A DNA stretch of 64,000 nucleotides from Spirosoma rhododendri (GCF_012849055.1 NZ_CP051677.1:5285001-5349000), one strand, 5' to 3'; shown: positions 7,522 to 16,216, numbered from the stretch's first letter. Notes: a model not told the origin generated them from the letters alone. Numbers and translations are program-made.

Positions 7522-8418
7522 ATGTTCGATTTTCGCCTGACCGTTTTTTATACCGTTGCCAAGCGGCTGAGTTTTACCAAAGCAGCCGCTGAACTATTTG
7601 TGACCCAGCCCGCCATCACCAAGCACATTCAGGAACTGGAGAGTCAACTGGGTATGGCGCTGTTCGACCGGCGGGGGAATCAGATCAGCCTCACCACGGC
7701 GGGAAACGTGCTGCTGCGCCATGCCGAAACGATTATGGGGGTGTATCGGCAGATCGAGTTCGACCTCAACGCGATGAAGGGGCAACCCGGTGGGCGGCTG
7801 CGGCTGGGCGCCAGTTCGACCATTGCCCAATATGTGATTCCGGCGGTGCTGGCGCGGTTTCAGGAACAGTCGCCCGACGTGACGCTGTCGCTGCTGAGCG
7901 GCAATACCGACCAGATCGAGCAGGCCCTTTTAAACAATGATATTGACCTGGGGCTGGTGGAAGGGCGGACGCACCACAGCGACATTCGCTACACGCCCTT
8001 TGTAAAGGATGAGCTGGTGCTCGTCTGCCGCGCTGACCATCCGCTGGCCAGCCGCGACGAGATTTCGCTGGACGAACTAAAGACGGTGCCGATTGTACTG
8101 CGCGAACGCGGGTCGGGGTCGCTGGAAGTGGTTGAACACGCGCTGCGCGGAGCGGGCCTCCGCCTGACAGATTTGAAGCTGGGCCTGCAACTGGGTAGTA
8201 CGGAGGGCATAAAATCGTACCTGAGCAGCTCAGACAGTATGGCGTTCATTTCGATTTTCGCGGTCCAGGACGAGCTAAAAAGCGGCACCCTGCGCGTACT
8301 GGACGTAGCGGCCCTGACCATTCGGCGCGACTTTTATTCGATTCAGTTGCAGGGCGTCGGCGAGGGGCTGGCCGATACGTTTATGCGTTTCACCCGGCAG
8401 CAGTACGCCCGGCGGTGA
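7522..8418 (+). CDS. LysR-family transcriptional regulator
   Basis: The 298-residue protein has the LysR N-terminal winged helix-turn-helix (FYTVAKRLSFTKAAAELFVTQ near residues 8-28, then PAITKHIQELESQLG), followed by a periplasmic-binding-protein-like effector domain from about residue 90. GGRLRLGASSTIAQYVIPAVL is the usual first strand of that domain, and its tone is that of the CysL/YeiE group. It binds DNA as a tetramer and responds to an unknown small molecule. Its divergent neighbour is the cupin at 7380; between them an AT-rich palindrome (TTCGCGAA near 7421) is a candidate operator. It converges with the Crp-like gene with 4 bases between stops. Confidence 0.9.
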   Translation: MFDFRLTVFYTVAKRLSFTKAAAELFVTQPAITKHIQELESQLGMALFDRRGNQISLTTAGNVLLRHAETIMGVYRQIEFDLNAMKGQPGGRLRLGASSTIAQYVIPAVLARFQEQSPDVTLSLLSGNTDQIEQALLNNDIDLGLVEGRTHHSDIRYTPFVKDELVLVCRADHPLASRDEISLDELKTVPIVLRERGSGSLEVVEHALRGAGLRLTDLKLGLQLGSTEGIKSYLSSSDSMAFISIFAVQDELKSGTLRVLDVAALTIRRDFYSIQLQGVGEGLADTFMRFTRQQYARR

Positions 8419-8422
8419 GGCA

Positions 8423-9001
8423 CTACCGGAGTTGGTGATGCTTCTGCCGGACACGACTCAGCGTTTCCCGCGTCACACCCAGATACGACGCCACCATGTG
8501 CAACGGTACGCGTCGGAGAACGGCGGGCTGCTCGGCCACAAACGCGTCATATTTCTCTTCGGCCGTGTAGCTGATGTTGGCGAAAATTCGCTGTAAGCTC
8601 TCGTTGTGACTTTCCTCCCGCACCCGGTCCGACAGTTGCCTGAACGTAGGAATAGCCGCGAACAGCTCGTTCATGGTTTCCTTCGTCCACAGCAGCAGGG
8701 TCGTATCTTCCAGTGCCTCAATGTAGCAGTGTGACGGCGTCTCGTTGACATAGCTTTCCGGGTCGATTGCCCACTGACTTTCGGCGGCAAACCGCATGAC
8801 TGACTCCGCTCCGTCTTTGCTAACCCGGTAGACCCGCAGCAACCCACTGAGCACAAACAGCTTATGACGACACACATCGCCTGCACACAGCAGCGACTGA
8901 CGCTTTCGTACGGATACTGGTGTGGCGCAGGCTTGTATGCGCAGCAGATCATCGTCGGTAAACTGGCCTTTCGAGCGTAGGTACAGATCGAGCTGATTCA
9001 T
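8423..9001 (-). CDS. Crp/Fnr-family transcriptional regulator
   Basis: Starting at the ATG at 9001 the product has 192 residues, the normal size for Bacteroidota Crp-like regulators. A frame extending to 9169 adds a basic, Cys/Arg-rich stretch and is rejected. The N-terminal half is a cyclic-nucleotide-binding-like beta-barrel (KLFVLSGLLRVYRVSKDGAE near residue 46), and the C-terminal half ends in a helix-turn-helix (VPLHMVASYLGVTRETLSRV). The RSEA phosphate-binding motif of true cAMP receptors is not seen, so the effector is unknown. It is divergent from the SDR gene at 9184, its likely target. Confidence 0.85.
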   Translation of the reverse strand: MNQLDLYLRSKGQFTDDDLLRIQACATPVSVRKRQSLLCAGDVCRHKLFVLSGLLRVYRVSKDGAESVMRFAAESQWAIDPESYVNETPSHCYIEALEDTTLLLWTKETMNELFAAIPTFRQLSDRVREESHNESLQRIFANISYTAEEKYDAFVAEQPAVLRRVPLHMVASYLGVTRETLSRVRQKHHQLR

Positions 9002-9183
9002 AAGTTGGTTAAACCGGTTGCAGCGTAAACGGCAAATCGCGCCAGATGGTGCAAACGTCCGCTTCGATCTCGGCGCCTGCTTTTGTGACAAATGTCCTCG
9101 CATTGGAGCCACTGACTGCGGCAATTTTGCTACCGGAAAGTAACAAGTTCCACCCAGGTCAGCAATCATTATCTCAACTTATC

Positions 9184-10074
9184 ATGCGTGTTTTTCTTAC
9201 GGGAGCCTCCGGGTTTGTCGGCTCCGCTATTGTTCGGGAATTAATCGGGGCCGGGCATCAGGTCGTTGGTCTGGTCCGCTCCGAGTCGTCGGCCAAAGCC
9301 CTTACCGAAGCGGGGGGCGAACCGTTTATGGGTAGTCTCGACGATATCACCGGACTGACGCGCGGAGCCGATGCGGCCGATGCCGTTATCCATACCGCCT
9401 TCACTCACGACTTCGCCAACTTTGCCGCGGCAGCCGCTGCGGATAAGCGAGTCATCGAAGCGTTCGGCGAAACACTCGCGGGTTCAGATCGCCCGCTCAT
9501 CACCACGGGCGGTTTACTGGGAATAAAGCCCGGCAACGGTGATCTGATTACGGAAGACGATGCCTCAACCTCGCCGGTTCGCCTGTCAGAAGCGGCTACC
9601 ATAGCACAGACAGCGTTGGGCGTCCGAACGTCGGTGATCCGGTTGGCTCCGTCGGTACACGGTCCCGGCGATGACCACGGCTTTATTTCGGCGCTCATCA
9701 CCATTGCCCGCAACAAAGGTGTTTCAGCCTACATTGGCGATGGTACAAACCGCTGGCCCGGCGTACACCGGCTCGACGCAGCCCGCTTGTATCGGTTGGT
9801 ATTGGAAAACGGGACGGCGGGTAGCCGCTACAACGGAACGGCCGAAACAGGGTTGACATTCCGCCAAATTGCAGCACTGATTGGCGAACGCCTGAATGTG
9901 CCCGTTGTGTCCGTAGACCCCGATGAAGCAGCCAGTCATTTCGGTTGGATGGCGCACTTTGCCAGCATGGACTGCCCTACATCGAACCAGAAAACGCGGG
10001 ACCAACTGGGCTGGGAACCCACCCACCCCGACCTGCTCAGCGACCTCAACGCGGGATTTTATTTTGAGCAGTAA
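9184..10074 (+). CDS. NAD(P)-dependent atypical SDR / epimerase-like oxidoreductase
   Basis: The ATG at 9184 gives 296 residues beginning MRVFLTGASGFVGSAIVREL, the Rossmann GxxGxxG motif directly at the N-terminus. Further family blocks are VIHTAFTHDFANF, LITTGGLLGIKPG, SVIRLAPSVHGPGDDHGF and WPGVHRLDAARLYRLVLEN. A clear YxxxK catalytic pair is not visible, so this fits the atypical extended SDR group often found next to a regulator in stress-response loci. Substrate unknown. It is divergent from a Crp-like regulator with a 182-base gap. Confidence 0.82.
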   Translation: MRVFLTGASGFVGSAIVRELIGAGHQVVGLVRSESSAKALTEAGGEPFMGSLDDITGLTRGADAADAVIHTAFTHDFANFAAAAAADKRVIEAFGETLAGSDRPLITTGGLLGIKPGNGDLITEDDASTSPVRLSEAATIAQTALGVRTSVIRLAPSVHGPGDDHGFISALITIARNKGVSAYIGDGTNRWPGVHRLDAARLYRLVLENGTAGSRYNGTAETGLTFRQIAALIGERLNVPVVSVDPDEAASHFGWMAHFASMDCPTSNQKTRDQLGWEPTHPDLLSDLNAGFYFEQ

Positions 10075-10090
10075 TCTTATTTCTTCAATC

Positions 10091-10121
10091 GGGTCAGGCA
10101 CACTACATCAGCGAGTGTGTC
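10091..10121 (+). repeat. Direct repeat flanking the VapBC-type module, left copy
   Basis: This 31-base stretch (GGGTCAGGCACACTAC at its start) matches 10726-10756 at 27 of 31 positions, and all four differences are transitions. Each copy contains a small CACACT/AGTGTG-type inverted repeat. The two copies bracket the toxin-antitoxin-like genes at 10153-10610. Confidence 0.65.
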
Positions 10122-10152
10122 TGGCCCGACTATACTAGGTATGATCGGAACT

Positions 10153-10380
10153 CTATCGGAATAGCACGACGTCGTAAAGCGGAAAGTTAGCGTCCTGCGT
10201 CATAACTGTTAATTGCTCGACTTGCGCTTGTGCAATCAACATGCGATCAAAAGGGTCGCGGTGGTGAAGTGGCAGCTGTTGATATGCTAACACGTGTGTC
10301 ATTTCGCGCCAGCGCTCCGGCAGACTTTCGTCGCCAGTTATGTACCTGATGACAACGTGCGTATCCAGTAGTAGATTCAT
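10153..10380 (-). pseudogene. VapC-like PIN-domain toxin with an internal in-frame deletion
   Basis: The frame is open and encodes only 75 residues, whereas PIN toxins of this group are about 125-130. The ends look right: MNLLLDTHVVIRYI carries the first acidic residue, and HHRDPFDRMLIAQA and TVMTQDANFPLYDV carry the later ones. The middle, with the usual SxWEixIK segment and its acidic residue, is absent; the sequence jumps from ESLPERW to REMTHVLAYQQLP. The loss is about 50 codons and in frame. A PIN RNase lacking that part should be inactive. It overlaps the upstream antitoxin gene by ATGA. Confidence 0.7.
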
Positions 10381-10610
10381 CGCATGTATTCCTCCATATC
10401 ATCTAGTGGAGCGTCAAAATCCTCTGCGATGTATGTAATTAATCCCTTTCCAGCACCAAACTTATTCGGTAGTTGGGGCGTGGGGTCAGTTTTCACCGGC
10501 TGATCTTTTGCTTTTTTGTAATTCAAAAATTCTACAAAATCCAAAACCTCTGCCTGAAGTTCGGGGGATAGCTGGCTGACTTTCGCGTCGATTTGTTCCA
10601 GAACAGACAT
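10377..10610 (-). CDS. VapB-like antitoxin (DUF2281 type)
   Basis: The ATG at 10610 gives 77 residues starting MSVLEQIDAKVSQLSPELQ; an upstream start at 10670 would add 20 unlikely residues. The pattern of an N-terminal helix (LSPELQAEVLDFVEFLNYKK) and an acidic tail ending DAPLDDMEEYMR is that of DUF2281-type antitoxins, which neutralise PIN toxins and repress their own operon. The ATGA overlap with the toxin gene is the usual arrangement. Because the toxin is deleted internally, the antitoxin may have lost its partner. Confidence 0.75.
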   Translation of the reverse strand: MSVLEQIDAKVSQLSPELQAEVLDFVEFLNYKKAKDQPVKTDPTPQLPNKFGAGKGLITYIAEDFDAPLDDMEEYMR

Positions 10611-10725
10611 ACCGTATTCGTTTATAGCCCAATATACTACGTTAACCGGCACGGTCAACCAGGTTTTCATAATAGATGGCTTTACACCAACCTGTTCGAC
10701 GTACTACAGTTTTGTTCCCAAAGTC

Positions 10726-10756
10726 GGGCCAGGCATACTACGTCAGTGAGTGTGTC
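10726..10756 (+). repeat. Direct repeat flanking the VapBC-type module, right copy
   Basis: This is the partner of the 31-base repeat at 10091-10121, with 27 of 31 bases identical in the same orientation. It lies upstream of the antitoxin gene and just past the 3-prime end of the YdeI-like gene. Confidence 0.65.
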
Positions 10757-10768
10757 GCCTTACTGATT

Positions 10769-11245
10769 TCAGGGTTTGTCGCGGCCGACGAACCTGTTCT
10801 TTCCCAACAGAAACCCGATAGCCTTTGCCACGTTGGCCAGTACGCGCTCTTCCGACTTTAGTTTGGCAAAATAGCGCAGCATCTCCTGCTGTCGAGACGG
10901 ACTCATGGCGTCGTAAACGGTGCGTGCTTCGGGGTTATCAGCCAATGCTTCCACCCATTTCGGATGTGCCGCTATGGTTCGATCTATCGGGTCGTAGGCT
11001 ATTGTAAGCGTAATCGTTTCGCCCACGCGCCGGGGCGATTGCTTCAACATCATTGTGTTGATGTACAGCCGCCAAAGTCCCTTGTAGCGGACAAGCGTCT
11101 GGGTATACGGTCGGCCGTTGAGTAGCCCGGCAACGGGGATAGCTCCGCTGGTTTTGCCCGACTGAACAAAGATGGTAGTCAGTATATCGTCGGGTACGGC
11201 TACGAACGGATTCACACCGATTATGTCGATAACGGCGTCGAACAT
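10769..11245 (-). CDS. YdeI/OmpD-associated family protein (DUF1905 type)
   Basis: The 158-residue protein has an N-terminal DUF1905 beta-barrel of about 85 residues (VPDDILTTIF, SGAIPVAGLLNGRPYTQTLVR, WRLYINTMML) and a C-terminal helical OmdA-like part (MSPSRQQEMLRYFAKLKSEERVLANVAKAIGFL). The family is widespread and cytoplasmic. YdeI itself has been linked to antimicrobial-peptide resistance in Salmonella, but function in Bacteroidota is unproven. It is transcribed away from the YeiH gene at 11408. Confidence 0.75.
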   Translation of the reverse strand: MFDAVIDIIGVNPFVAVPDDILTTIFVQSGKTSGAIPVAGLLNGRPYTQTLVRYKGLWRLYINTMMLKQSPRRVGETITLTIAYDPIDRTIAAHPKWVEALADNPEARTVYDAMSPSRQQEMLRYFAKLKSEERVLANVAKAIGFLLGKNRFVGRDKP

Positions 11246-11407
11246 GGGGGAGATTGCCGGGAGTTCATAGCTGGCAAACGCCGGGAATAGCCATTTCTAC
11301 CCACACCGTAACAACCTGCATAACCGTCGGTAATCGGGTATCAGTAGCCGTGATTGGCCCGGCACGACCGCACCTTGCACCTTTGTAGCCGACAAATAGT
11401 ACAGGCT

Positions 11408-12406
11408 ATGAACACCGCGCACCCACCCACCGACACCGCCCGCCCACGCCCCTGGCAGCAACAGGCGCAGCGGCTGCTCGACCACCGTTTTACCACCCGT
11501 CAACTACTATTTTTCGGGGCCGTGCTTCTCTGCCTGACACCCCTGATGCCGCCCCCGCTGGCGCTGCTGCTTGGTCTACTTATCGCGCAGTTCGTCGGTC
11601 ATCCATACATTCATCTTAATGGTAAAGCCACGCATTGGCTCTTGCAGGCGTCGGTGGTCGGGCTGGGCTTCGGCATGGACGTACACAGTGCCGTACAGGC
11701 GGGTAAAGAAGGCGTTCTGTTTACCGTTGCGTCTATAACCGGCACCCTGACCGTCGGGATTTTGCTGGGCCGCTGGCTGAAAATCGACCGGGTGACGGCC
11801 CACCTGATTGCGGCTGGTACGGCTATTTGTGGCGGGAGTGCCATTGCCGCGCTGTCGCCGGTGGTACGGGCAAACGAAAAGCAGTTGTCCGTTGCGTTGG
11901 GTACCATTTTCATTCTCAATTCGGTTGCGCTGCTGGTTTTTCCCGCCATCGGGCAGTGGCTGCACCTGACGCAGCAGCAATTCGGGCTGTGGTGCGCGCT
12001 GGCTATTCACGACACGAGTTCGGTGGTTGGGGCGGCTGCCCGGTTCGGCCCGGAAGCGGTGCAGGTGGCGACGACCGTCAAGCTGGCGCGGGCACTCTGG
12101 ATTATCCCCGTTGCGCTCGGTACAGCGACCCTTTTCAAAACCGGCAAGGGCCGAATCAGCATCCCCTACTTCATCGGCCTGTTCGTGCTGGCGATGATTG
12201 TGCATACCTATCTCCCCGCCATTCAGCCCGTAGCCGACGTACTGGTGAAGCTGGCGCACATCGGCCTGACGCTGACGCTATTTCTGATCGGTGCGGGCTT
12301 ATCGGGCAAAGTCATCCGGGCGGTGGGCTGGCAACCGCTGGCACAGGGTATTCTGCTGTGGGGGCTCATTTCAGCCGCTTCACTCTGGGCGATTCTGGCA
12401 TTTTAG
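11408..12406 (+). CDS. YeiH-family putative sulfate/sulfite exporter
   Basis: The ATG at 11408 gives 332 residues with about ten membrane helices. Signature segments of the YeiH (UPF0324) family are present: LLGLLIAQFVGHPY, LQASVVGLGFGMDV, AAGTAICGGSAIAALSPVV near residue 140, ALAIHDTSSVVGAAARFG near 195, and the glycine-rich last helices. The family is predicted to export sulfate or sulfonate-type anions. The next two genes encode a sulfite-oxidase-like enzyme and its cytochrome, which fits export of oxidation products. The short TTTG-containing stretch near 11382 is a weak promoter candidate. Confidence 0.82.
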   Translation: MNTAHPPTDTARPRPWQQQAQRLLDHRFTTRQLLFFGAVLLCLTPLMPPPLALLLGLLIAQFVGHPYIHLNGKATHWLLQASVVGLGFGMDVHSAVQAGKEGVLFTVASITGTLTVGILLGRWLKIDRVTAHLIAAGTAICGGSAIAALSPVVRANEKQLSVALGTIFILNSVALLVFPAIGQWLHLTQQQFGLWCALAIHDTSSVVGAAARFGPEAVQVATTVKLARALWIIPVALGTATLFKTGKGRISIPYFIGLFVLAMIVHTYLPAIQPVADVLVKLAHIGLTLTLFLIGAGLSGKVIRAVGWQPLAQGILLWGLISAASLWAILAF

Positions 12407-12515
12407 AACGAAGAACGATGTGCGATAGGAGAAAACAGGGCCGATGATACCGTCTTTCAGCTAGTGTCTTTCTGCTATCTCAAGTAAATTGCATAACCCT
12501 TTTGCTTCATTTCAC

Positions 12516-13763
12516 ATGGATCGTACTCAACCCAAATCTGCGCTGTTTAACCGGCGGGGCTTTCTGAAAACATCATCGCTGGCAACGCTGACAAGTTTGT
12601 TAGGCACAAATATCGTCTTCGCCGACCGGCTGCCGAAGCATTACTTACCGCTGGTATTCGACGGGCAAATCGACCCCATGGCCACCAAAAACAAGAACAT
12701 GGTGGTGCTGAACGACAAGCCGTGGAATGTAGAAACGCCAGCCTATCTGCTCGACGATGCGGTGACGCCCGCCGACAAGATGTTTATTCGGAACAACGGC
12801 CTGATTCCCGAATCGATCGACGTAAAAAACTGGACACTGACCATCAACGGCGAGTCTGTAAAAGCGCCGAAAACGTACACGCTAGCCGACCTCAAAACCA
12901 AGTTCAAACCCTACACCTACCAGCTGGTGCTCGAATGCGGGGGCAACGGCCGGGCCGGGTACTTTCCTAAAACCGCCGGTAATCAGTGGACCGAAGGGGG
13001 CGTTAGCTGTGCCGAATGGACGGGCGTCCGGCTGAAAGATCTGTTGGCCGACGCCGGTATCACCGACACGGCCGTGTACATCGGCTACTATGGGCAGGAC
13101 CTGCACCTGAGTCGCGACCCAAAACAACCCGTTATTTCGCGGGGTGTACCCATCGCGAAAGCCCTCGAAGACGAAACGCTCATCGCCTGGGCCATGAACG
13201 GGCAGGATATTCCGCTCGTTCACGGCTACCCGCTACGGCTGGTCGTTGGCGGCTGGCCCGCGTCGGTATCGGGGAAATGGCTGCACACGATAGCCGTCCG
13301 CAACAAAGTCCACGACGGGGCCAAGATGACCGGCAAAAGCTACCGGGTTCCCATCCATCCCGTCCAACCGGGCGTTGACCCACCGGCCGATCAGTTCAAG
13401 ATTATCGAGTCGATGCCCATCAAGTCGGTGATTACGTTTCCGCAGACAGGCATAGAGCTACCAATGGGTCAGAAGCTGTCGCTGCGGGGCCATGCGTGGG
13501 CGGGCGACCGGGTCGCGAAGGAGCTGCACGTCTCGATCGACTTCGGCGAAACATGGCAGAAGGCGGAACTGAAAGCGCCCAAAAACCGCCTGGCGTGGCA
13601 ACACTGGACCGCCGACGTGAGCTTCCCGACGCAAGGTTACTACGAAGTGTGGGCGCGGGCCACCGACGACAAAGGCGTATCGCAACCAATGGTCATGCCG
13701 CAGTGGAACCCCGAAGGCTACATCAACAACGCCTGCCATCGTATCGCGGTAAAGGTGGTGTAA
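12516..13763 (+). CDS. Sulfite-oxidase-family molybdoenzyme, Tat-exported (SorA-like)
   Basis: The ATG at 12516 gives 415 residues with a twin-arginine signal (FNRRGFLKTSSLATLTSLL); an in-frame TTG nine codons upstream is less likely. Residues about 80-265 form the molybdopterin-binding domain, with the cofactor cysteine in LVLECGGNGRAGYFP, followed by WTGVRLKDLLADAG and GYPLRLVVGGWPA. Residues about 290-415 are the Mo-cofactor dimerisation domain ending PEGYINNACHRIAVKVV. It should oxidise sulfite, or a related substrate, to sulfate in the periplasm and pass electrons to the cytochrome encoded at 13872. The upstream exporter and downstream cytochrome support a three-gene unit. Confidence 0.85.
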   Translation: MDRTQPKSALFNRRGFLKTSSLATLTSLLGTNIVFADRLPKHYLPLVFDGQIDPMATKNKNMVVLNDKPWNVETPAYLLDDAVTPADKMFIRNNGLIPESIDVKNWTLTINGESVKAPKTYTLADLKTKFKPYTYQLVLECGGNGRAGYFPKTAGNQWTEGGVSCAEWTGVRLKDLLADAGITDTAVYIGYYGQDLHLSRDPKQPVISRGVPIAKALEDETLIAWAMNGQDIPLVHGYPLRLVVGGWPASVSGKWLHTIAVRNKVHDGAKMTGKSYRVPIHPVQPGVDPPADQFKIIESMPIKSVITFPQTGIELPMGQKLSLRGHAWAGDRVAKELHVSIDFGETWQKAELKAPKNRLAWQHWTADVSFPTQGYYEVWARATDDKGVSQPMVMPQWNPEGYINNACHRIAVKVV

Positions 13764-13780
13764 GTCCTGACTACCGCGAA

Positions 13781-13851
13781 TTGTCTCAAACAGCATCCTG
13801 CTGTTTGCGTAACTGTACCGGCAACAAACAGCAAGATGCTGTTTGAGACAA
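13781..13851. repeat. Double palindrome between the molybdoenzyme and cytochrome genes
   Basis: Arms at 13781-13807 and 13825-13851 (27 bases) pair with one mismatch. Each arm is itself palindromic (AAACAGCATCCTGCTGTTT), so the element can form either one long hairpin or two short ones. No other copy is in the window. It lies between two genes expected to work together, so it could dampen or separate their expression. Confidence 0.8.
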
Positions 13852-13871
13852 GATATTCTTTCAACTAAGTC

Positions 13872-14387
13872 ATGTATAAGCTATCAACAAACCCGAACTA
13901 CCGCTGGCTAATCGCTAGTCTGTGCATATGGCTATTATGCGCGTGGGTGGCCCGGCAACCGGTTGCCCAGCAACCGGTTCCGGCGAAAAAGGCATCTCCC
14001 AAAACACGCGTCATGCACCGCCCAGCTACGGCCAGGAAAGAAACCGGGCCTGTAACCGCCGAAACGCTTCCGACAGCCGCTACGGCCGTCAACCCGCAAG
14101 GCGTGGTGGTCGATGCGGAAACCGGGCTGGCCGTCGACGATAACATGGTTTTGGTGAAAGGGCAATGTACCGTTTGCCACAACAGCAAACTGGTGCTGCA
14201 AAGCCACTTCGACCGCGACAAGTGGATTGAGCGTATCCGCTGGATGCAGCGCACGCAAAAGCTGTGGGATCTGGGCGAAACCGAAAAGCCAATCCTCGAT
14301 TATCTGGTGAAGCACTACGGCCCCCTCCCCGTCAACTTCGACGGTCGACGACTCCCGCTCGACCAGCCCAAATGGCATACGCGGTAG
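13872..14387 (+). CDS. Monoheme c-type cytochrome, probable electron acceptor of the sulfite-oxidase-like enzyme (SorB-like)
   Basis: The 171-residue protein has an N-terminal membrane anchor or signal (residues about 12-27), a Pro/Thr/Ala-rich linker and one heme-binding CTVCH motif at residues 99-103. Methionine 125 in RIRWMQRTQKLWDL is a likely sixth heme ligand. This tail resembles the small cytochrome subunit of sulfite dehydrogenases (SorB). It would accept electrons from the molybdenum enzyme upstream and feed the respiratory chain. The long linker suggests the heme domain is tethered to the membrane. Confidence 0.8.
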   Translation: MYKLSTNPNYRWLIASLCIWLLCAWVARQPVAQQPVPAKKASPKTRVMHRPATARKETGPVTAETLPTAATAVNPQGVVVDAETGLAVDDNMVLVKGQCTVCHNSKLVLQSHFDRDKWIERIRWMQRTQKLWDLGETEKPILDYLVKHYGPLPVNFDGRRLPLDQPKWHTR

Positions 14388-14566
14388 GCCGTTTTACACA
14401 ACAGAGATTTCTTAACAAGTGAATAGTTTGCCTCAGACTATCATCAACGAATATTGTATTGCATTTTTCCTGTAAATCAGTTTATTCATTGGTCCTATAG
14501 CTTATCTTGGTTACCACAGGCGCTAGTACAGCCCCTACACTTACCCCTGCCTGTGGTACCTACCGA

Positions 14567-16141
14567 ATGAAAAAACGAGTACTGATCGCTCTGTTCGTTA
14601 CTTTTTCTGTCGTCTGTTACGGGCAATCGTTTAAGCCAAAGCAATTGCGCGAAGCCACCGTCGAGCAGTTGCATACAGCCATGCAGGCGGGTAAGCTCAC
14701 GGCGGTTCAGTTGGTTCAGCTTTATCTCGACCGGATCGAGGCTTACGACAAACAGGGGCCTTTTATCAACGCGCTGATCATGGTCAATCCGAAGGCGCTG
14801 ATCGAAGCCCGCCGGCTCGATTCACTCTACAAAGCGACAGGTAAATTTGTGGGGCCGCTCCACGGGATTCCGGTGATTGTAAAAGACAATTACAACACGG
14901 CGGATATGCCCACTACCAACGGGACACTGGCGATGAAGACGTCGGTACCACCCCGCGATGCGTTTGTTATCAAGCGAATTCGGGATGCGGGGGCCATCAT
15001 CATTGCCAAGTCGAATCTGGCCGAATTTGCCACATCGGGGCATTTTTCAGTAAGTTCGATTTTGCCCGGCTATTCCCATAATCCGTACGACACGCGCCGA
15101 ACAACGGCCGGGTCGAGCGGGGGAACCGCAGCAGCAGTAGCTGCCGATTTTGGCACCATCGGGTTAGGCACCGATACGGGCAGTTCTATTCGAGGGCCTT
15201 CGTCGCATCAGAGCCTGGTGGGGTTTCGGCCAACGCTGGGCTTGGTCAGTCGGGATGGCATTGCCCCGCTCGCCATGACCAACGACACAGGTGGGCCAAT
15301 CTGCCGGACCGTCGACGATGCCGTTCGACTACTCGACGTGATCGCAGGTTACGACCAGGCCGACACCGTGACCCAACGAAGCAAGGGAAACGTTCCGGCT
15401 TCGTATCGGCAATTTCTGGATAAAAACGGGTTGAAAGGAGCCAGAATCGGTGTGTTTCGCCAGTTGGTTACACCCAAAAACGCGGATCCGCAGGTGTACG
15501 CACTTTTCAACAAAGCACTGGATGAACTGCGGATGGCCGGCGCTATCGTTATCGACTCGGTACGGGTTCCGGAGCTGGACACGATCAATAAGTCGTTCGA
15601 CACCATTCCGCAACTCCGGCGCGATTTCAACCTGTATCTGGCTAATCTGGGGCCTAACGCACCCCATAAGTCGCTGCGGTCGATTATCAAATCAAGGCAG
15701 TTCCACCCATCTATCGAAAAGACGCTGCTCGATGCCGACGCCGATACGCTATCTCCGGAAGCGCATAAAGGCTGGGCAAAAAACATGGCGTTACGGGCAC
15801 GACTGCGGCAGCTACTGCTTCGTGCGATGGACTCAACGGGCGTCGACGCGCTGGTATATCCGTCGTTCAGCTACCCGCCCCGGCTGATCGGCGACCTGAA
15901 TACGCCCTCTGGCACGAATAACAATGCGCTGTCGCCCCCTACTGGCTTTCCAGCCTTCACGGTACCGATGGGCTTTACGTACAACGACTTACCGGCAGGC
16001 TTGCAGTTCTTCGGACGGCCGTTTAGTGAACCGACACTCGTTCGGCTTTGCTATGCCTACGAACAGGCTACGCACCACCGGCATCCGCCCGCCACTACGC
16101 CGGTTCTCCCCAAAAACAAACGGAAAGTGGCAACCATGTAG
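14567..16141 (+). CDS. Exported amidase-signature-family hydrolase
   Basis: The ATG at 14567 gives 524 residues with a signal peptide (MKKRVLIALFVTFSVVCYGQ). The amidase-signature Ser-cisSer-Lys triad is in place: lysine in IPVIVKDNYNTADMPT, and the serines in TTAGSSGGTAAAVAADFG and LGTDTGSSIRGPSSHQS. The family hydrolyses amide bonds; signal-bearing members in Bacteroidota are often annotated as amidase or Glu-tRNA amidotransferase-like but act outside the cytoplasm. Substrate unknown. TTTA at 14481 and TATCTTGG at 14503 are an acceptable promoter. A 16-bp hairpin follows the stop. Confidence 0.88.
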   Translation: MKKRVLIALFVTFSVVCYGQSFKPKQLREATVEQLHTAMQAGKLTAVQLVQLYLDRIEAYDKQGPFINALIMVNPKALIEARRLDSLYKATGKFVGPLHGIPVIVKDNYNTADMPTTNGTLAMKTSVPPRDAFVIKRIRDAGAIIIAKSNLAEFATSGHFSVSSILPGYSHNPYDTRRTTAGSSGGTAAAVAADFGTIGLGTDTGSSIRGPSSHQSLVGFRPTLGLVSRDGIAPLAMTNDTGGPICRTVDDAVRLLDVIAGYDQADTVTQRSKGNVPASYRQFLDKNGLKGARIGVFRQLVTPKNADPQVYALFNKALDELRMAGAIVIDSVRVPELDTINKSFDTIPQLRRDFNLYLANLGPNAPHKSLRSIIKSRQFHPSIEKTLLDADADTLSPEAHKGWAKNMALRARLRQLLLRAMDSTGVDALVYPSFSYPPRLIGDLNTPSGTNNNALSPPTGFPAFTVPMGFTYNDLPAGLQFFGRPFSEPTLVRLCYAYEQATHHRHPPATTPVLPKNKRKVATM

Positions 16142-16153
16142 GATTGGCCGTAC

Positions 16154-16194
16154 ACAGTCAATGCCGCTCTTGCTTATGGAGCGGCATTGACTGT
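16154..16194. terminator. Bidirectional hairpin between convergent amidase and TPP-enzyme genes
   Basis: ACAGTCAATGCCGCTC at 16154-16169 pairs perfectly with 16179-16194 across a 9-base loop. It sits between stops at 16141 and 16217. There is no long T-tract, so it may also act as a transcript-end stabiliser. Confidence 0.75.
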
Positions 16195-16216
16195 ATAAGC
16201 AGTTACCGTGCTTTGC

